Of a stretch of 64,000 bases of DNA, positions 52,755 through 61,935 are shown piece after piece (the stretch's first letter is position 1; every line of letters begins with the position of its first letter). Position numbers and translations under genes: made by a program. Source of the stretch: DASUZB01 sp036377075 (lineage in GTDB: Bacteria > Actinomycetota > CALGFH01); assembly GCA_036377075.1 (NCBI GenBank), contig DASUZB010000037.1, forward strand, positions 33,398 to 97,397, given 5' to 3'. A model generated the notes under the pieces. The model searched no databases. It saw only the letters and a program-made list of their open reading frames with translations, and had not been told where the DNA came from.

Positions 52755-52955
52755 GTGCTGACCATACTGCTCAGTGTGATCGCTGGACTGGTGGTGGGCG
52801 GTGGCTGCATGGCGTTCGTGGCCGCCCGCCGGATCGGGGAGGAGGCCGCGCGGCAGTTCGACCGCGGGGTGGTCCAGGGTCGCTGGCTCGGGGGGACCAG
52901 CGGCCAGCCAGCCGACGAGGCAGCTCGCAGGCGTCGGGTGACCGCGCTGGCCTGA
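52755..52955 (+). CDS. Small single-pass membrane protein
   Basis: A 66-residue protein: an N-terminal hydrophobic helix (VLTILLSVIAGLVVGGGCMAFVAA) followed by a charged soluble tail (RRIGEEAARQFDRG). GTG 52755 sits seven bases after gaggggg. No family recognised. It is followed by a strong terminator, supporting its being a real independent transcript. Confidence 0.55.
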   Translation: MLTILLSVIAGLVVGGGCMAFVAARRIGEEAARQFDRGVVQGRWLGGTSGQPADEAARRRRVTALA

Positions 52956-52992
52956 CGGCCGGACGGCGCCCACAGCACTCACGCAGGGGGGC

Positions 52993-53028
52993 AGTACGCC
53001 CGGGGGTCGCAAGACCCCCGGGCGTACT
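52993..53028 (+). terminator. Perfect 16-bp hairpin with GCAA tetraloop
   Basis: agtacgcccgggggtc (52993-53008), loop gcaa, then the exact complement (53013-53028). It lies 38 bases after the small membrane protein gene. Confidence 0.85.
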
Positions 53029-53048
53029 CGTGTCCGCCGTCCCGGGGC

Positions 53049-53101
53049 TTGACAGGTTGCGTTGACGTAGTTAACTTGTCGCCGTTAAGCTAACTGCGTC
53101 A
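53049..53101 (+). promoter_or_regulatory. Promoter and TetR-type operator of the MMPL-TetR operon
   Basis: TTGACA (53049-53054) and TAACTT (53072-53077) with a 17-base spacer make a near-consensus promoter. Arms tgacgtagttaactt (53063-53077) and aagctaactgcgtca (53087-53101) are complementary at 13 of 15 positions and cover the -10 and start region. The likely ligand is the TetR protein encoded at 55327. Confidence 0.75.
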
Positions 53102-53113
53102 GAGGAGAGCGTG

Positions 53114-55330
53114 ATGCTGGCCCGCCTCGCACGTTTCCTGTACCGCCGCCGCTGGAGCGTCCTGGCCGCCACCGCCGTCGTGCTGGTGGCGAGCGCGGCC
53201 TTCGGCGGCGGCGCCCTGGCCCACCTCAAGGGCGGCGGCTTCGACGACCCGCAGGCCGAGTCCACCAAGGCGGCCGAGGTCCTGCACGACCGCTTCGGGG
53301 CCGGCGACCCGAACCTGGTCCTGCTGGTCACCGCGACCCACGGCACGGTGGACAGCCCCGAGGTCGCGGCCGAGGGCCGCGCCCTCACCGAGCGCCTCGC
53401 CCACGAGCACGACGCCACCCAGGTCGGCTCCTACTGGACCCTGAACTCGGCCCCGCTGCGCAGCGAGGACGGCCGCCAGGCGCTGGTGCTGGCCCGCATC
53501 ACCGGCGACGACACCGCCCTCGGCCCGCGCACCGACGAGCTGGTCAAGGCGTACGAGCGCGACGGTGCCGCCACCAGGGTCCAGGTCGGGGGCCAGCTGC
53601 GCGTCTACCGGGACGTCAACCACCAGGTCGAGAGCGACCTCGGCAAGGCCGAGGGCATCGCCGTGCCGATCACCCTGCTGCTGCTCGTGGTGGTCTTCGC
53701 CAGCGCGGTCGCCGCGCTGCTGCCGCTGGCCGTCGGCGGCTTCGCGATCGTCGGCACCCTGCTGGTCCTGCGCCTGCTCGCGAGCGTGACCGACGTCTCC
53801 GTCTACGCCCTCAACCTCACCACCGCGCTCGGCCTCGGCCTGGCGATCGACTACAGCCTGTTCATCGTCTCCCGCTACCGCGAGGAGCTGCACGCCGGCC
53901 TCGAGCCGGCCGACGCCCTGGTGGTCACCATGCAGACCGCCGGCCGCACGGTGCTGTTCGGCGCGTTCACCGTGGCCGCCGCGCTGCTCGCCCTGCTGAT
54001 CTTCCCGCTCTACTTCCTGCGCTCGTTCGGCTACGCCGGCATCGCCGTGGTCGGCCTCGCCGCGTTCGGCGCCCTGGTGGTGCTCCCCACGTTGCTGGCC
54101 GTGCTCGGCCGGCGGGTCGACCGGCTGCGCCTGCCGCTCGGCCGACGCCGCGCCCGCGCCGTCGGGGAGGGCTTCTGGCACCGGCTGGCGACGCTGGTGA
54201 TGCGCCGGCCGCTGCCGATCGCCACCGCCGTGGTCGTCTTCCTGCTGCTGCTCGGCGCGCCGTTCGCCGGCGTCACGTTCGGCCTGCCCGACGACCGGGT
54301 GATGCCCCACACCTCCCAGGGCCGCCAGGTGGCGGAGGCCATCCGCGGCAACTTCACCGCCGACGACGCCGCCGCCCTCTCGGTGGTCGCCACCGGCACC
54401 GGCGACCTGCCCCGGCGCGTGATCGACATCGACCGCTACGCCAGCAGGCTCTCCGCCCTGCAGGGCGTCGAGCGGGTGGAGGCGCTCACCGGCACCTACG
54501 AGCACGGCCGCCAGGTCGCCAAGCCCACCAGGGCGAGCGGGCGCTTCGCCGGGCGCGACGCCACCTGGTTCTCGGTGGTCGGCTCGGTCGAGCCCAACTC
54601 GCCGGCCGGCGAGGCCCTGGCGCACCGCGTCCGCGACCTGTGGACCCCGTTCGCGGTCCAGGTCACCGGCCCGTCCGCCAGGCTGGTCGACACCAAGGCG
54701 TCGCTGTTCAGGCTGCTGCCGGTGGCCGGCGCGATCATCGCCCTGATCACCTTCGTGGCGCTGTTCATGATGACCGGCAGCGCGGTCCTGCCGCTCAAGG
54801 CGCTGGTGCTCAACCTGCTGTCGCTCACCGCCGCCTACGGCGCCATGGTCTGGGTCTTCCAGGAGGGCCACCTGTCCGGTTTCCTGGGATTCACCCCCAC
54901 CGGTACGATCGACACGTCAATGCCCGTGCTGCTGTTCTGCATCGCGTTCGGGCTGTCGATGGACTACGAGGTGTTCCTGTTGAGCCGGATCAAGGAGGAG
55001 CACGACCGCAGCGGCGACACCACCGCCGCGGTCGCCGCCGGGCTGGAGCGGACCGGCCGGATCGTCACCGCCGCCGCCGCCCTGCTGGCGGTCGTGTTCC
55101 TCGCCTTCGCCACCTCCCGGGTCAGCTTCCTGCAGCTGTTCGGGCTCGGCACCGCGCTGGCGATCGTGGTCGACGCGACCCTGATCCGCGCGCTGCTGGT
55201 GCCGGCGTTCATGCGCCTGGCCGGCAGGGTCAACTGGTGGGCGCCGGCGCCGCTGCGCCGCTTCCACGACCGCTTCGGCCTCTCCGAGGCCGAGCCCGTC
55301 ACCGTGCCGGAGCCGGCGCGAGCCGCATGA
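53114..55330 (+). CDS. MMPL-family (RND) transporter
   Basis: A 738-residue protein with the duplicated layout of MMPL exporters: helix 1 (about 15-35), an outer domain, then helices 2-6 (about 195-340), repeated after 380 and 540. The motif GLGLAIDYSLFIVSRYREEL (first half) and its counterpart FGLSMDYEVFLLSRIKEEHD carry the proton-relay Asp-Tyr pairs. Substrate unknown: lipids or drugs. ATG 53114 has agaggaga at good spacing; GTG 53111 is closer. It overlaps the TetR gene as ATGA. Confidence 0.92.
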   Translation: MLARLARFLYRRRWSVLAATAVVLVASAAFGGGALAHLKGGGFDDPQAESTKAAEVLHDRFGAGDPNLVLLVTATHGTVDSPEVAAEGRALTERLAHEHDATQVGSYWTLNSAPLRSEDGRQALVLARITGDDTALGPRTDELVKAYERDGAATRVQVGGQLRVYRDVNHQVESDLGKAEGIAVPITLLLLVVVFASAVAALLPLAVGGFAIVGTLLVLRLLASVTDVSVYALNLTTALGLGLAIDYSLFIVSRYREELHAGLEPADALVVTMQTAGRTVLFGAFTVAAALLALLIFPLYFLRSFGYAGIAVVGLAAFGALVVLPTLLAVLGRRVDRLRLPLGRRRARAVGEGFWHRLATLVMRRPLPIATAVVVFLLLLGAPFAGVTFGLPDDRVMPHTSQGRQVAEAIRGNFTADDAAALSVVATGTGDLPRRVIDIDRYASRLSALQGVERVEALTGTYEHGRQVAKPTRASGRFAGRDATWFSVVGSVEPNSPAGEALAHRVRDLWTPFAVQVTGPSARLVDTKASLFRLLPVAGAIIALITFVALFMMTGSAVLPLKALVLNLLSLTAAYGAMVWVFQEGHLSGFLGFTPTGTIDTSMPVLLFCIAFGLSMDYEVFLLSRIKEEHDRSGDTTAAVAAGLERTGRIVTAAAALLAVVFLAFATSRVSFLQLFGLGTALAIVVDATLIRALLVPAFMRLAGRVNWWAPAPLRRFHDRFGLSEAEPVTVPEPARAA

Positions 55331-55971
55331 GCACCGACGCGCAGGCCACCCCTCGCCGGGCCCGCCAGCGGGCCCGGCGAGGCCATGGTGAGGACCTGCG
55401 CGAGGAGATCCTCGCCGCCGCCACCCGGCTGCTGTTCGAGACCGGCGACGAGTCCGCCGTCTCGATCCGCGCCATCGCCGCCGCGGTCGGCGTCACCACC
55501 CCCTCGATCTACCTGCACTTCACCGACAAGACCGAGCTGATCTGGGCGGTCTGCGAGGAGCACTTCCGCAAGCTCGACGAGGAGCTGGAACGGGCGGCGG
55601 CCGGCTCGGACGACCCGCTGGAGTCGCTGCGGCTGCGCGGCCGCGCCTACGTGCGCTTCGGGCTCGACAACGCCGAGGGCTACCGCATCCTGTTCATGAG
55701 CCGCGGCGACCTCGCCCCCAAGAAGGAGTTCCACGACGAGGCCACCACCTCGGCCGCGTTCGTCAACCTGGTCCAGGCGGTGGAGCGCTGCATGGACGCC
55801 GGCGCGATCCGCCGCGACGACCCGACCGCGGTCGCGTTCGGGCTCTGGGCCCTCGTCCACGGGATCACCTCCCTGGTCATCTCCCACCCGGGATTCCCCT
55901 GGCCGATGGGCGCGGAGGAGATGGCCGACATGATGCTCGAGCACCACTTCCAGGGCCTGCGCGCCTCCTGA
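55327..55971 (+). CDS. TetR-family regulator of the MMPL operon
   Basis: A 214-residue protein. The HTH (about 22-70: ILAAATRLLFETGDESAVSIRAIAAAVGVTTPSIYLHF) follows a basic arm; a TetR_C domain with EEMADMMLEHHFQGL ends the protein. It is cotranslated with the transporter through an ATGA overlap. The operator-like dyad before the transporter suggests autoregulation of the two-gene operon. Confidence 0.92.
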   Translation: MSTDAQATPRRARQRARRGHGEDLREEILAAATRLLFETGDESAVSIRAIAAAVGVTTPSIYLHFTDKTELIWAVCEEHFRKLDEELERAAAGSDDPLESLRLRGRAYVRFGLDNAEGYRILFMSRGDLAPKKEFHDEATTSAAFVNLVQAVERCMDAGAIRRDDPTAVAFGLWALVHGITSLVISHPGFPWPMGAEEMADMMLEHHFQGLRAS

Positions 55972-55980
55972 CGAAGGTGG

Positions 55981-56014
55981 ACCGGCCTCGCTCTCGAGGC
56001 CCCCCGGACCCCCT
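55981..56014 (-). repeat. Dispersed hairpin repeat, inverted copy 2
   Basis: Reverse complement reads ggggtccggggggcctcgagagcgaggcc, sharing the gggtcc...ctcgagagcgaggcc core with copy 1 at 6601. The gcctcg/cgaggc arms form a hairpin, placed just after the TetR gene. Confidence 0.55.
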
Positions 56015-56042
56015 GTCGAACGGATGTGTCAATCTGTTCCCT

Positions 56043-57056
56043 ATGGCCGCCATGTCCGCCGGTGACGACCTCCGGCTGTTCGACCCGCCCGACGGGGCCG
56101 CGCCGGCCGTGGCCGTGCCGCCGCGGCGGCGCCGCCCGCGCCGGCGGCCCACGCCCAACCTCTTGGCGGTCGACGGCAACGGCCTGGCGCACCGGGCCTT
56201 CCACGCGGTCGGCGGGGCGGAGGCGGAGGCGGGGGAGGCCGGCCACCGCTTCCTCGCCATGCTCGCCCGCATCGCCGCGAAGATCCGCCCGACCGGCTGC
56301 GTGGTCGGCTTCGACGACCCGCTGCGCTCGCTGCGCCGCGAGCGCTTCCCCGGCTACAAGGCGGCCCGCCCGCCCAAGCACGACGCCCTGGTGGAGTGGC
56401 TCGGCGGGCTCCCCGGGCTGGTCCGCGACATCGGCCTGGCCGTGTGCGTCCCCGAGGGCCTCGAGGCCGACGACGTGCTCGGCTCGGCCGCCTCGCTGGC
56501 CACCAGGTACGGCGTCGCCGCCTCGCTGGCCACCGGGGACCAGGACGCCTTCGCCCTGGTGAGCCCGACCGTGCAGGTGTGGCTGCTGGCCAGCGGCGGC
56601 CGCCTGCAGCAGGTCTCGCCGAGCTGGCTGCGCGCCCGCTACGGCGTCGGCCCGTCGCAGTACCCGGCCTTCGCCGCCCTGCGCGGCGACTCCTCGGACT
56701 GCCTTCCCGGGGTCCGCGGCATCGGCGCGGTCACCGCCGCCCGCCTGCTCGAGGCCTACCCGGACGTCGAGGCGGCCATGGCCGACCCCGGCGGGGTGGG
56801 CCGGCTGCTCGGCACCTGGGTCGCCGAGGCGCTGCGCAGCCACCGCGACACCTACGACCTGAACCGCGAGCTGATGGCGATCCGCGGCGACGTGCCGCTC
56901 GACGTGGCGGCCTGCAACCGCCCGCTCGAGCCCACCACGGTCAGCGCCGCGCTGCACCGCCGCGACCTCGACCACCTCACGCCCACCCTGCTGGGCGGCT
57001 TCTCCCTGCTCGGCAAGGCGGCGTGGCGCCGGCCACCACCCGTGCCACCGCGCTGA
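56043..57056 (+). CDS. Stand-alone 5'-3' exonuclease (FEN-like)
   Basis: A 337-residue protein. The PIN-like nuclease has LLAVDGNGLAHRAFHAVGG, FDDPLRSLRRERFPGYKAARPPK, EGLEADDVLGS and TGDQDAFALV; a helix-hairpin-helix (LPGVRGIGAVTAARLLEAY) follows, all as in the DNA polymerase I N-terminal domain. It likely removes RNA primers or flaps. The 35-residue Arg/Pro-rich extension before the domain is not usual. ATG 56043. Confidence 0.88.
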   Translation: MAAMSAGDDLRLFDPPDGAAPAVAVPPRRRRPRRRPTPNLLAVDGNGLAHRAFHAVGGAEAEAGEAGHRFLAMLARIAAKIRPTGCVVGFDDPLRSLRRERFPGYKAARPPKHDALVEWLGGLPGLVRDIGLAVCVPEGLEADDVLGSAASLATRYGVAASLATGDQDAFALVSPTVQVWLLASGGRLQQVSPSWLRARYGVGPSQYPAFAALRGDSSDCLPGVRGIGAVTAARLLEAYPDVEAAMADPGGVGRLLGTWVAEALRSHRDTYDLNRELMAIRGDVPLDVAACNRPLEPTTVSAALHRRDLDHLTPTLLGGFSLLGKAAWRRPPPVPPR

Positions 57057-57146
57057 GCGACCGCAAGCAAGGGTTGCGAGCCACGCGACTTGGGCGCACG
57101 GTGGGGGGAGCGCAGAAACCGTAACGGTGTAAGCAAGGAGCCGCCC

Positions 57147-58577
57147 ATGAGCGACGGCGTGGCCGCCGCCCCCGCCCCCACCACCCTCGCCGCCCTCCGC
57201 GACCGTGGCCACCACCGGCGCACGGTCAAGCAGGAGGTGCGGGCCAACCTGATCGCCCGCCTCGCCGCCGGCGAGCCGCGCTTCCCAGGCATCGTCGGCT
57301 TCGACGACACCGTCCTGCCCGAGGTCGAGCGGGCGCTGCTCGCCGGCCACGACATGGTGCTGCTCGGCGAGCGCGGCCAGGGCAAGACCCGGCTGATCCG
57401 CTCGCTGGTGGACCTGCTCGACGAGTGGACGCCGGTCGTGGCCGGCTGCGAGATCAACGACCACCCCGAGGCGCCCGCCTGCGGCGGCTGCCGCGCCCGC
57501 CTGGCCGAGCTCGGCGGCGACCTGCCGGTCGCCTGGCGCCACCGCTCCGAGCGCTACGGCGAGAAGCTCGCCACCCCCGACACCAGCGTCGGCGACCTGA
57601 TCGGCGACGTCGACCCGATCAAGGTCGCCGAGGGCCGCACCCTCGGCGACCCCGAGACCGTCCACTACGGCCTGGTGCCGCGCACCAACCGCGGCATCTT
57701 CAGCGTCAACGAGCTGCCCGACCTGGCCGAGCGCATCCAGGTCTCGCTGCTCAACGTGCTGGAGGAGCGCGACATCCAGGTGCGCGGATACCAGCTGCGG
57801 CTGCCGCTCGACCTGCTCCTGGTGGCCAGCGCCAACCCCGAGGACTACACCAACCGGGGACGGATCATCACCCCGCTGAAGGACCGCTTCGGCGCGGAGG
57901 TCCGCACCCACTACCCGCTGCGGCTGGACGACGAGCTGCGCCTGATCCGCCAGGAGGCGGTGCTCGCCTGGGACGGCGAGGGCCTCGGCCAGCCGGTGGT
58001 GCCCCAGCACGTCCTCGAGGTGATCGCCCGCTTCACCCGCTCGGTGCGGGAGGCGCCGCAGATCGACGCGCGCTCCGGCGTCTCGGCCCGCTTCGCCATC
58101 GCGGCGGCGGAGACCGCCGCCGCCTCGGCGGTGCGCCGCGCGGCGGTCACCGGCGAGGCCGTGCCGGTGGTGCGGGTGGTCGACCTGCCCGCGACCGTCC
58201 CGACCGCGCTCGGCAAGATCGAGTTCGACCAGTTCGAGGAGGGGCGCGAGCTGGACCTGCTCAAGCACCTGCTGCGGCGGGCGGTGGCGGAGACCTACCG
58301 CAACCGCCTGGCCGGGGCCGACCTGTCCGGGCTGCTGCGCCGCTTCGACGACGGCCGCACGGTGGAGACCGGCGAGCTGGTGCCGGCGCCGGAGCTGCTG
58401 CGCCGCATCGGGCAGGTGCCCGGCCTGGCGCAGCTGATGCGCCGGCTCGGCGACGACGAGGGGGCGGAGACCCCCGGCCTGGCCGCCGCCGCCCTCGAGT
58501 TCGTGCTCGAAGGGCTCCACCTGGCCAAGCGGCTGGCAAAGGAGGAGCTGCCGGGCCGGGCGGTGTACGGGGGATGA
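57147..58577 (+). CDS. AAA+ ATPase of the MoxR/magnesium-chelatase type
   Basis: A 476-residue ATPase with Walker A GERGQGKT (74-81), a sensor region with IFSVNELPDL and VASANPEDY, and ITPLKDRFGAEVRTHYPL as in ChlI/BchI. A CGGC cysteine pair (about 112-115) in the insert could bind metal. The downstream VWA gene overlaps as ATGA. Such MoxR/VWA pairs act as chaperones or metal insertases; there are no porphyrin genes here, so chlorophyll chemistry is excluded by context. ATG 57147 follows aaggag. Confidence 0.88.
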   Translation: MSDGVAAAPAPTTLAALRDRGHHRRTVKQEVRANLIARLAAGEPRFPGIVGFDDTVLPEVERALLAGHDMVLLGERGQGKTRLIRSLVDLLDEWTPVVAGCEINDHPEAPACGGCRARLAELGGDLPVAWRHRSERYGEKLATPDTSVGDLIGDVDPIKVAEGRTLGDPETVHYGLVPRTNRGIFSVNELPDLAERIQVSLLNVLEERDIQVRGYQLRLPLDLLLVASANPEDYTNRGRIITPLKDRFGAEVRTHYPLRLDDELRLIRQEAVLAWDGEGLGQPVVPQHVLEVIARFTRSVREAPQIDARSGVSARFAIAAAETAAASAVRRAAVTGEAVPVVRVVDLPATVPTALGKIEFDQFEEGRELDLLKHLLRRAVAETYRNRLAGADLSGLLRRFDDGRTVETGELVPAPELLRRIGQVPGLAQLMRRLGDDEGAETPGLAAAALEFVLEGLHLAKRLAKEELPGRAVYGG

Positions 58578-60559
58578 GCTACCGCTACGGCCGCTGGCAG
58601 GGCGGCCCCGACCCGCTGGCGCCGCCGTTCGACCTCGCCGAGGCGGTCGACCGCCTGGGCGAGCGGGTGCTCGCCGGGTCGCGGCCGGGCGACGCCCTCT
58701 CGGCGCTGCTGCGCCACGGCATGCCGGGCATGCGCGGCCTCTCCGACCTGCTGCGCCGCGTGCGCCAGCGGCGCCGCGACCTGACCCGCCAGGGCGACCT
58801 CGGCGGCACCCTCGACCGCATCCGCGAGCTGCTCGACGAGGCCCTCGAGGTGGAGCGGGAGGCGCTCGCCGCCGACCCGTCGGACGAGGCGAGGCTGGCC
58901 GAGGCCGAGCTGGACCAGCTGCCCGGCGACACCGCCGGGGCGGTGCGCCAGCTCGCCGACCACCAGTGGCGCTCGCCAGAGGCCGAGCTGCTCTACGAGC
59001 AGATCCGCGACCTGCTCCGGCGCGAGCTGCTCGACAGCCGCTTCCGCGGCATGCGCGACGCGCTCGCCGGCGCCGGCCCGCAGGACATGGAGCGCGTGCG
59101 CCAGATGCTCGCCGACCTCAACGCGATGCTCGACGCCGACGCCCGCGGCGAGGACACCACCGCCGCCTTCGACCAGTTCATGCAGCGCTACGGCGACCTG
59201 TTCCCCGACAACCCCCGCAACCTCGAGGAGCTGGTCGACTCGCTGGCGCGCCGGGCGGCGGCGGCCAGCCGGCTGCTCGCCTCGCTCACCCCGGAGCAGC
59301 GCGCCGAGCTGGCCGAGCTCGCCGCGGCGGCCTTCGGCGACGCCGGGCTGCAGGCCGAGCTGGACCGGCTCGCCCAGGCGCTGCAGGCGCGCCGGCCCGG
59401 GCTCCCGTGGGGTCAGGGCGTGCCGCTCCGCGGCGGCCAGCCCCTCGGCCTCGGCGACGCCACCACCGCGCTCGAGGAACTGGCCGACCTGGAGTCGCTC
59501 GAGGCCAGCCTGGGGCAGCGCTACCCGGGCGCCTCGCTCGACGACGTCGACCGCGAGGCGCTGGAGCGCGCCCTCGGCCGCAGCGCGGCCGACGACCTGG
59601 AGGCGCTGCGCGCCCTCGAGCGGGAGCTGGCCGAGCAGGGCTGGCTCAACCGCGACCACGGCGAGCTGCGCCTCACCCCCAAGGCCGTGCGGCGCATCGG
59701 CCTGGCCGCCCTGCAGCGCATCTTCCGCACGATCGAGGCGCGCGAGCGAGGCGACCACGAGGCCGCCCGCGCCGGCACCACCGGGGAGCCGACCGGCTCC
59801 TCACGCCCGTGGCAGTTCGGCGACGAGCAGCCGATCGACGTGGTCGGCACGGTGCGCAACGCGGTCCTGCGCGGCGCCGGCGAGCGCCCGGCCGCGGCGT
59901 CCGGCGCCGGCGCGCCCACGCGGGCCAGGGTGGCGCTGCGCGCCGACGACTTCGAGGTCCTCGAGACCGAGCGGCGCAGCTCCGCGGCGGTCTGCCTGCT
60001 GGTCGACCTCTCCTACTCGATGCTGCTGCGCGACGCCTGGGGTCCGGCGAAGGCCACCGCCCTGGCGCTGCACAGCCTGGTCTCCACCCGCTTCCCCCAG
60101 GACGACCTGAAGATCATCGGCTTCTCCTCGCTGGCCCGCACGCTGCGGCCAGGGGAGCTCGCGGAGCTCGGCCCCGACGTGGTCCAGGGCACCAACCTGC
60201 AGCACGCGCTGCGGCTGGCGGGCCACCACCTCGACCGCCACGCCGACGCCGAGCCGGTGGTGCTGGTGGTCACCGACGGCGAGCCCACCGCGCACATGCT
60301 CCCCGACGGCGACTACCACTTCGAGTGGCCGCCGTCCCGCGAGACGGTGGAGCTGACCCTCGCCGAGGTCCTGCGGCTGACCCGGCGGGGCGCGGTGGTG
60401 AACGTGTTCATGCTCGACGACGAGCCGCGCCTGGTCCGCTTCGTGGAGACCCTGGCCGAGCTCAACGGCGGCAGGGTGTTCGCGCCGTCGAGCGAGCGCC
60501 TCGGCGACTACGTGGTCAGCGACTACCTGCGCGCCCGCCGCGGCAGGCGCAGCCGTTGA
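58574..60559 (+). CDS. VWA-domain protein paired with the MoxR-like ATPase
   Basis: A 661-residue protein. The first ~420 residues are helical and charged, with many Arg/Glu-rich heptads. The C-terminal von Willebrand A domain (about 470-650) has the metal-ion adhesion site D478-x-S-x-S (DLSYS), VQGTNLQHAL and VVTDGEPTAH. Together with the preceding AAA+ it resembles the ChlI/ChlD or NorQ/NorD pattern: ATPase plus MIDAS adaptor that remodels a client protein. The client is unknown. Convergent with the cold-shock gene. Confidence 0.88.
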   Translation: MSYRYGRWQGGPDPLAPPFDLAEAVDRLGERVLAGSRPGDALSALLRHGMPGMRGLSDLLRRVRQRRRDLTRQGDLGGTLDRIRELLDEALEVEREALAADPSDEARLAEAELDQLPGDTAGAVRQLADHQWRSPEAELLYEQIRDLLRRELLDSRFRGMRDALAGAGPQDMERVRQMLADLNAMLDADARGEDTTAAFDQFMQRYGDLFPDNPRNLEELVDSLARRAAAASRLLASLTPEQRAELAELAAAAFGDAGLQAELDRLAQALQARRPGLPWGQGVPLRGGQPLGLGDATTALEELADLESLEASLGQRYPGASLDDVDREALERALGRSAADDLEALRALERELAEQGWLNRDHGELRLTPKAVRRIGLAALQRIFRTIEARERGDHEAARAGTTGEPTGSSRPWQFGDEQPIDVVGTVRNAVLRGAGERPAAASGAGAPTRARVALRADDFEVLETERRSSAAVCLLVDLSYSMLLRDAWGPAKATALALHSLVSTRFPQDDLKIIGFSSLARTLRPGELAELGPDVVQGTNLQHALRLAGHHLDRHADAEPVVLVVTDGEPTAHMLPDGDYHFEWPPSRETVELTLAEVLRLTRRGAVVNVFMLDDEPRLVRFVETLAELNGGRVFAPSSERLGDYVVSDYLRARRGRRSR

Positions 60560-60575
60560 CGGCGCACGTGCTGAG

Positions 60576-60604
60576 CCCGGCCGGTACCGCCCGTCCCGGC
60601 CGGG
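60576..60604. terminator. Hairpin between convergent VWA and cold-shock genes
   Basis: cccggccgg (60576-60584) pairs with ccggccggg (60596-60604), a 9-bp GC stem in the 52-base convergent gap. Confidence 0.55.
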
Positions 60605-60611
60605 CCGGCGA

Positions 60612-60818
60612 CTACTCGATCGGCCGCACGTTGGCCGCGTGGGCGCCCTTGGGCCCGCGCAGCACCTCGTACTCAACCGCCTGGCCCTCGTTGAGGGCGC
60701 GGTAGCCGGACATCTGGATCGCACTGAAGTGGACGAACACGTCCTCGCCCTGGTCGTCCGAGGCGATGAAGCCGTAACCCTTCTCGGCGTTGAACCACTT
60801 GACCGTGCCGACAGCCAT
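60612..60818 (-). CDS. Cold-shock protein (CspA family)
   Basis: A 68-residue OB-fold RNA chaperone. [15 protein letters not shown] and DVFVHFSAI are RNP1 and RNP2; total length is typical. ATG 60818 follows gggaggga. The nearly invariant sequence gives no clue to the inducing condition. Confidence 0.95.
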   Translation of the reverse strand: MAVGTVKWFNAEKGYGFIASDDQGEDVFVHFSAIQMSGYRALNEGQAVEYEVLRGPKGAHAANVRPIE

Positions 60819-60952
60819 GTACCGCCGTCCCTCCCCCCCTCGTCCGCGGCGCCGGGCGGCCATCCGCGGGACACGAAGAGCCTGAACCGTTCCTTGCCTT
60901 GCGGCAGGGGAAGGTAGCACGGACGCTGACCTCGCGCGAAAACGGCGCGGGC

Positions 60953-61750
60953 CTACACCTTCGCGAGCCGGGCCTCGGCCTCGGCGAGGGCCTCGGCGCT
61001 GGTGGCGGCCCGCTCCGAGGCCTCCCGCTCCGCCTTGGTGGCGGTGTCCGCCGCGGCCCTGGCGCGGGTGGCCGCCTCCTCCGCCTGCGCGGCGGCGGCG
61101 CGCAGGCGCTCGGCCTCGCGCTTGGCCATGATCGCCCGGTCGGCGGTGACCGCCGCCTGCTTGCGCGCCTCGTCGCGGACGCGGCGCAGCTCCTGGCGCC
61201 GCTCGCGGCCCTGGCGCGCGACCGGCTCGCCGTTGTGACCGGCCTCCTCGGCGGCGAGCGGGCCGAGGTCGCCGAAGCCGCTCGGGTCCAGGTCGCGGGC
61301 GAGCCGCCCGCCGCGCACCAGCCTGGCCGCGACCGCGTCGCCGGCGGCGGCGTGCAGGGTGCCGGCGATGCGGTCGAGCACCGCCTGGGAGCTGGCGCGG
61401 CCGGCCGCCTCCAGCTCGCGGGCCGCCAGCCGGACCAGCTCGGCGACCACCTGGCGCTCCGCCCTGCCCGCCGCCGCGAGCCCGGCGGCGCCGCGGCCGG
61501 CGAGGGCGGAGCGGTGGGCGGCGCGCAGGCGCTCGCCCCGGTCGAGCAGCTCGCCGAGGCGGGCAGGGTGGCGCCGGGCGAGCTGGTTGACCGCCCAGGC
61601 CGACACGGTCGGCTTGCGCAGCTCGGCGACCTGCTCGGCCACCTCGGCCTTGCCGTCCTGCCGCAGGTGGCGCGCTGCCTCGTCGCGCGCGGCCACGAAC
61701 CCTTCGAGTGGCAACCCGTAGAGCCGCTCCAGCAGCTTTTCCTCCGCCAT
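60953..61750 (-). CDS. Actinobacterial coiled-coil protein of unknown function
   Basis: A 265-residue protein. The N-terminal block [20 protein letters not shown] and [17 protein letters not shown] is a pattern I associate with hypothetical proteins conserved in Actinomycetota. The C-terminal ~110 residues are an Ala/Glu/Arg coiled coil. No membrane segment. ATG 61750 starts at [12 protein letters not shown]. It is divergent from dut and may share its AT-rich control region. Confidence 0.75.
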   Translation of the reverse strand: MAEEKLLERLYGLPLEGFVAARDEAARHLRQDGKAEVAEQVAELRKPTVSAWAVNQLARRHPARLGELLDRGERLRAAHRSALAGRGAAGLAAAGRAERQVVAELVRLAARELEAAGRASSQAVLDRIAGTLHAAAGDAVAARLVRGGRLARDLDPSGFGDLGPLAAEEAGHNGEPVARQGRERRQELRRVRDEARKQAAVTADRAIMAKREAERLRAAAAQAEEAATRARAAADTATKAEREASERAATSAEALAEAEARLAKV

Positions 61751-61888
61751 GCGCGCCCACCTCCTGACCGGCCCCAGGGCCGCCCACCAGCTTGGCAGCT
61801 GGCGCCGGCCGGTGGAAGGTCCTTTCCGTCGTGACGGCCGCATCCGGCGAGACCGCCGTCCGCTGCCCTCCTGCCCGCCTTGTGGTGC

Positions 61889-61935
61889 TTGCCAGCCGGC
61901 CACGGCCGGCTATAATCACAGCGTTGTAATTACAA
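61889..61935 (+). promoter_or_regulatory. Strong promoter with a perfect 12-bp palindrome at its start site, upstream of dut
   Basis: TTGCCA (61889-61894), 16-base spacer, consensus TATAAT (61911-61916), then TTGTAATTACAA (61924-61935), a perfect palindrome at about +1 to +12. The following ~100 bases before dut are rich in GC hairpins (gggggcc.../ggccccc). The palindrome is probably a repressor site; the protein is not known from this window. Confidence 0.7.

Noticed and set aside
55680..58520. Reverse open frame of 946 codons opposite TetR, FEN and MoxR genes
   Set aside because: Antisense to three supported genes, low complexity, no ribosome site.
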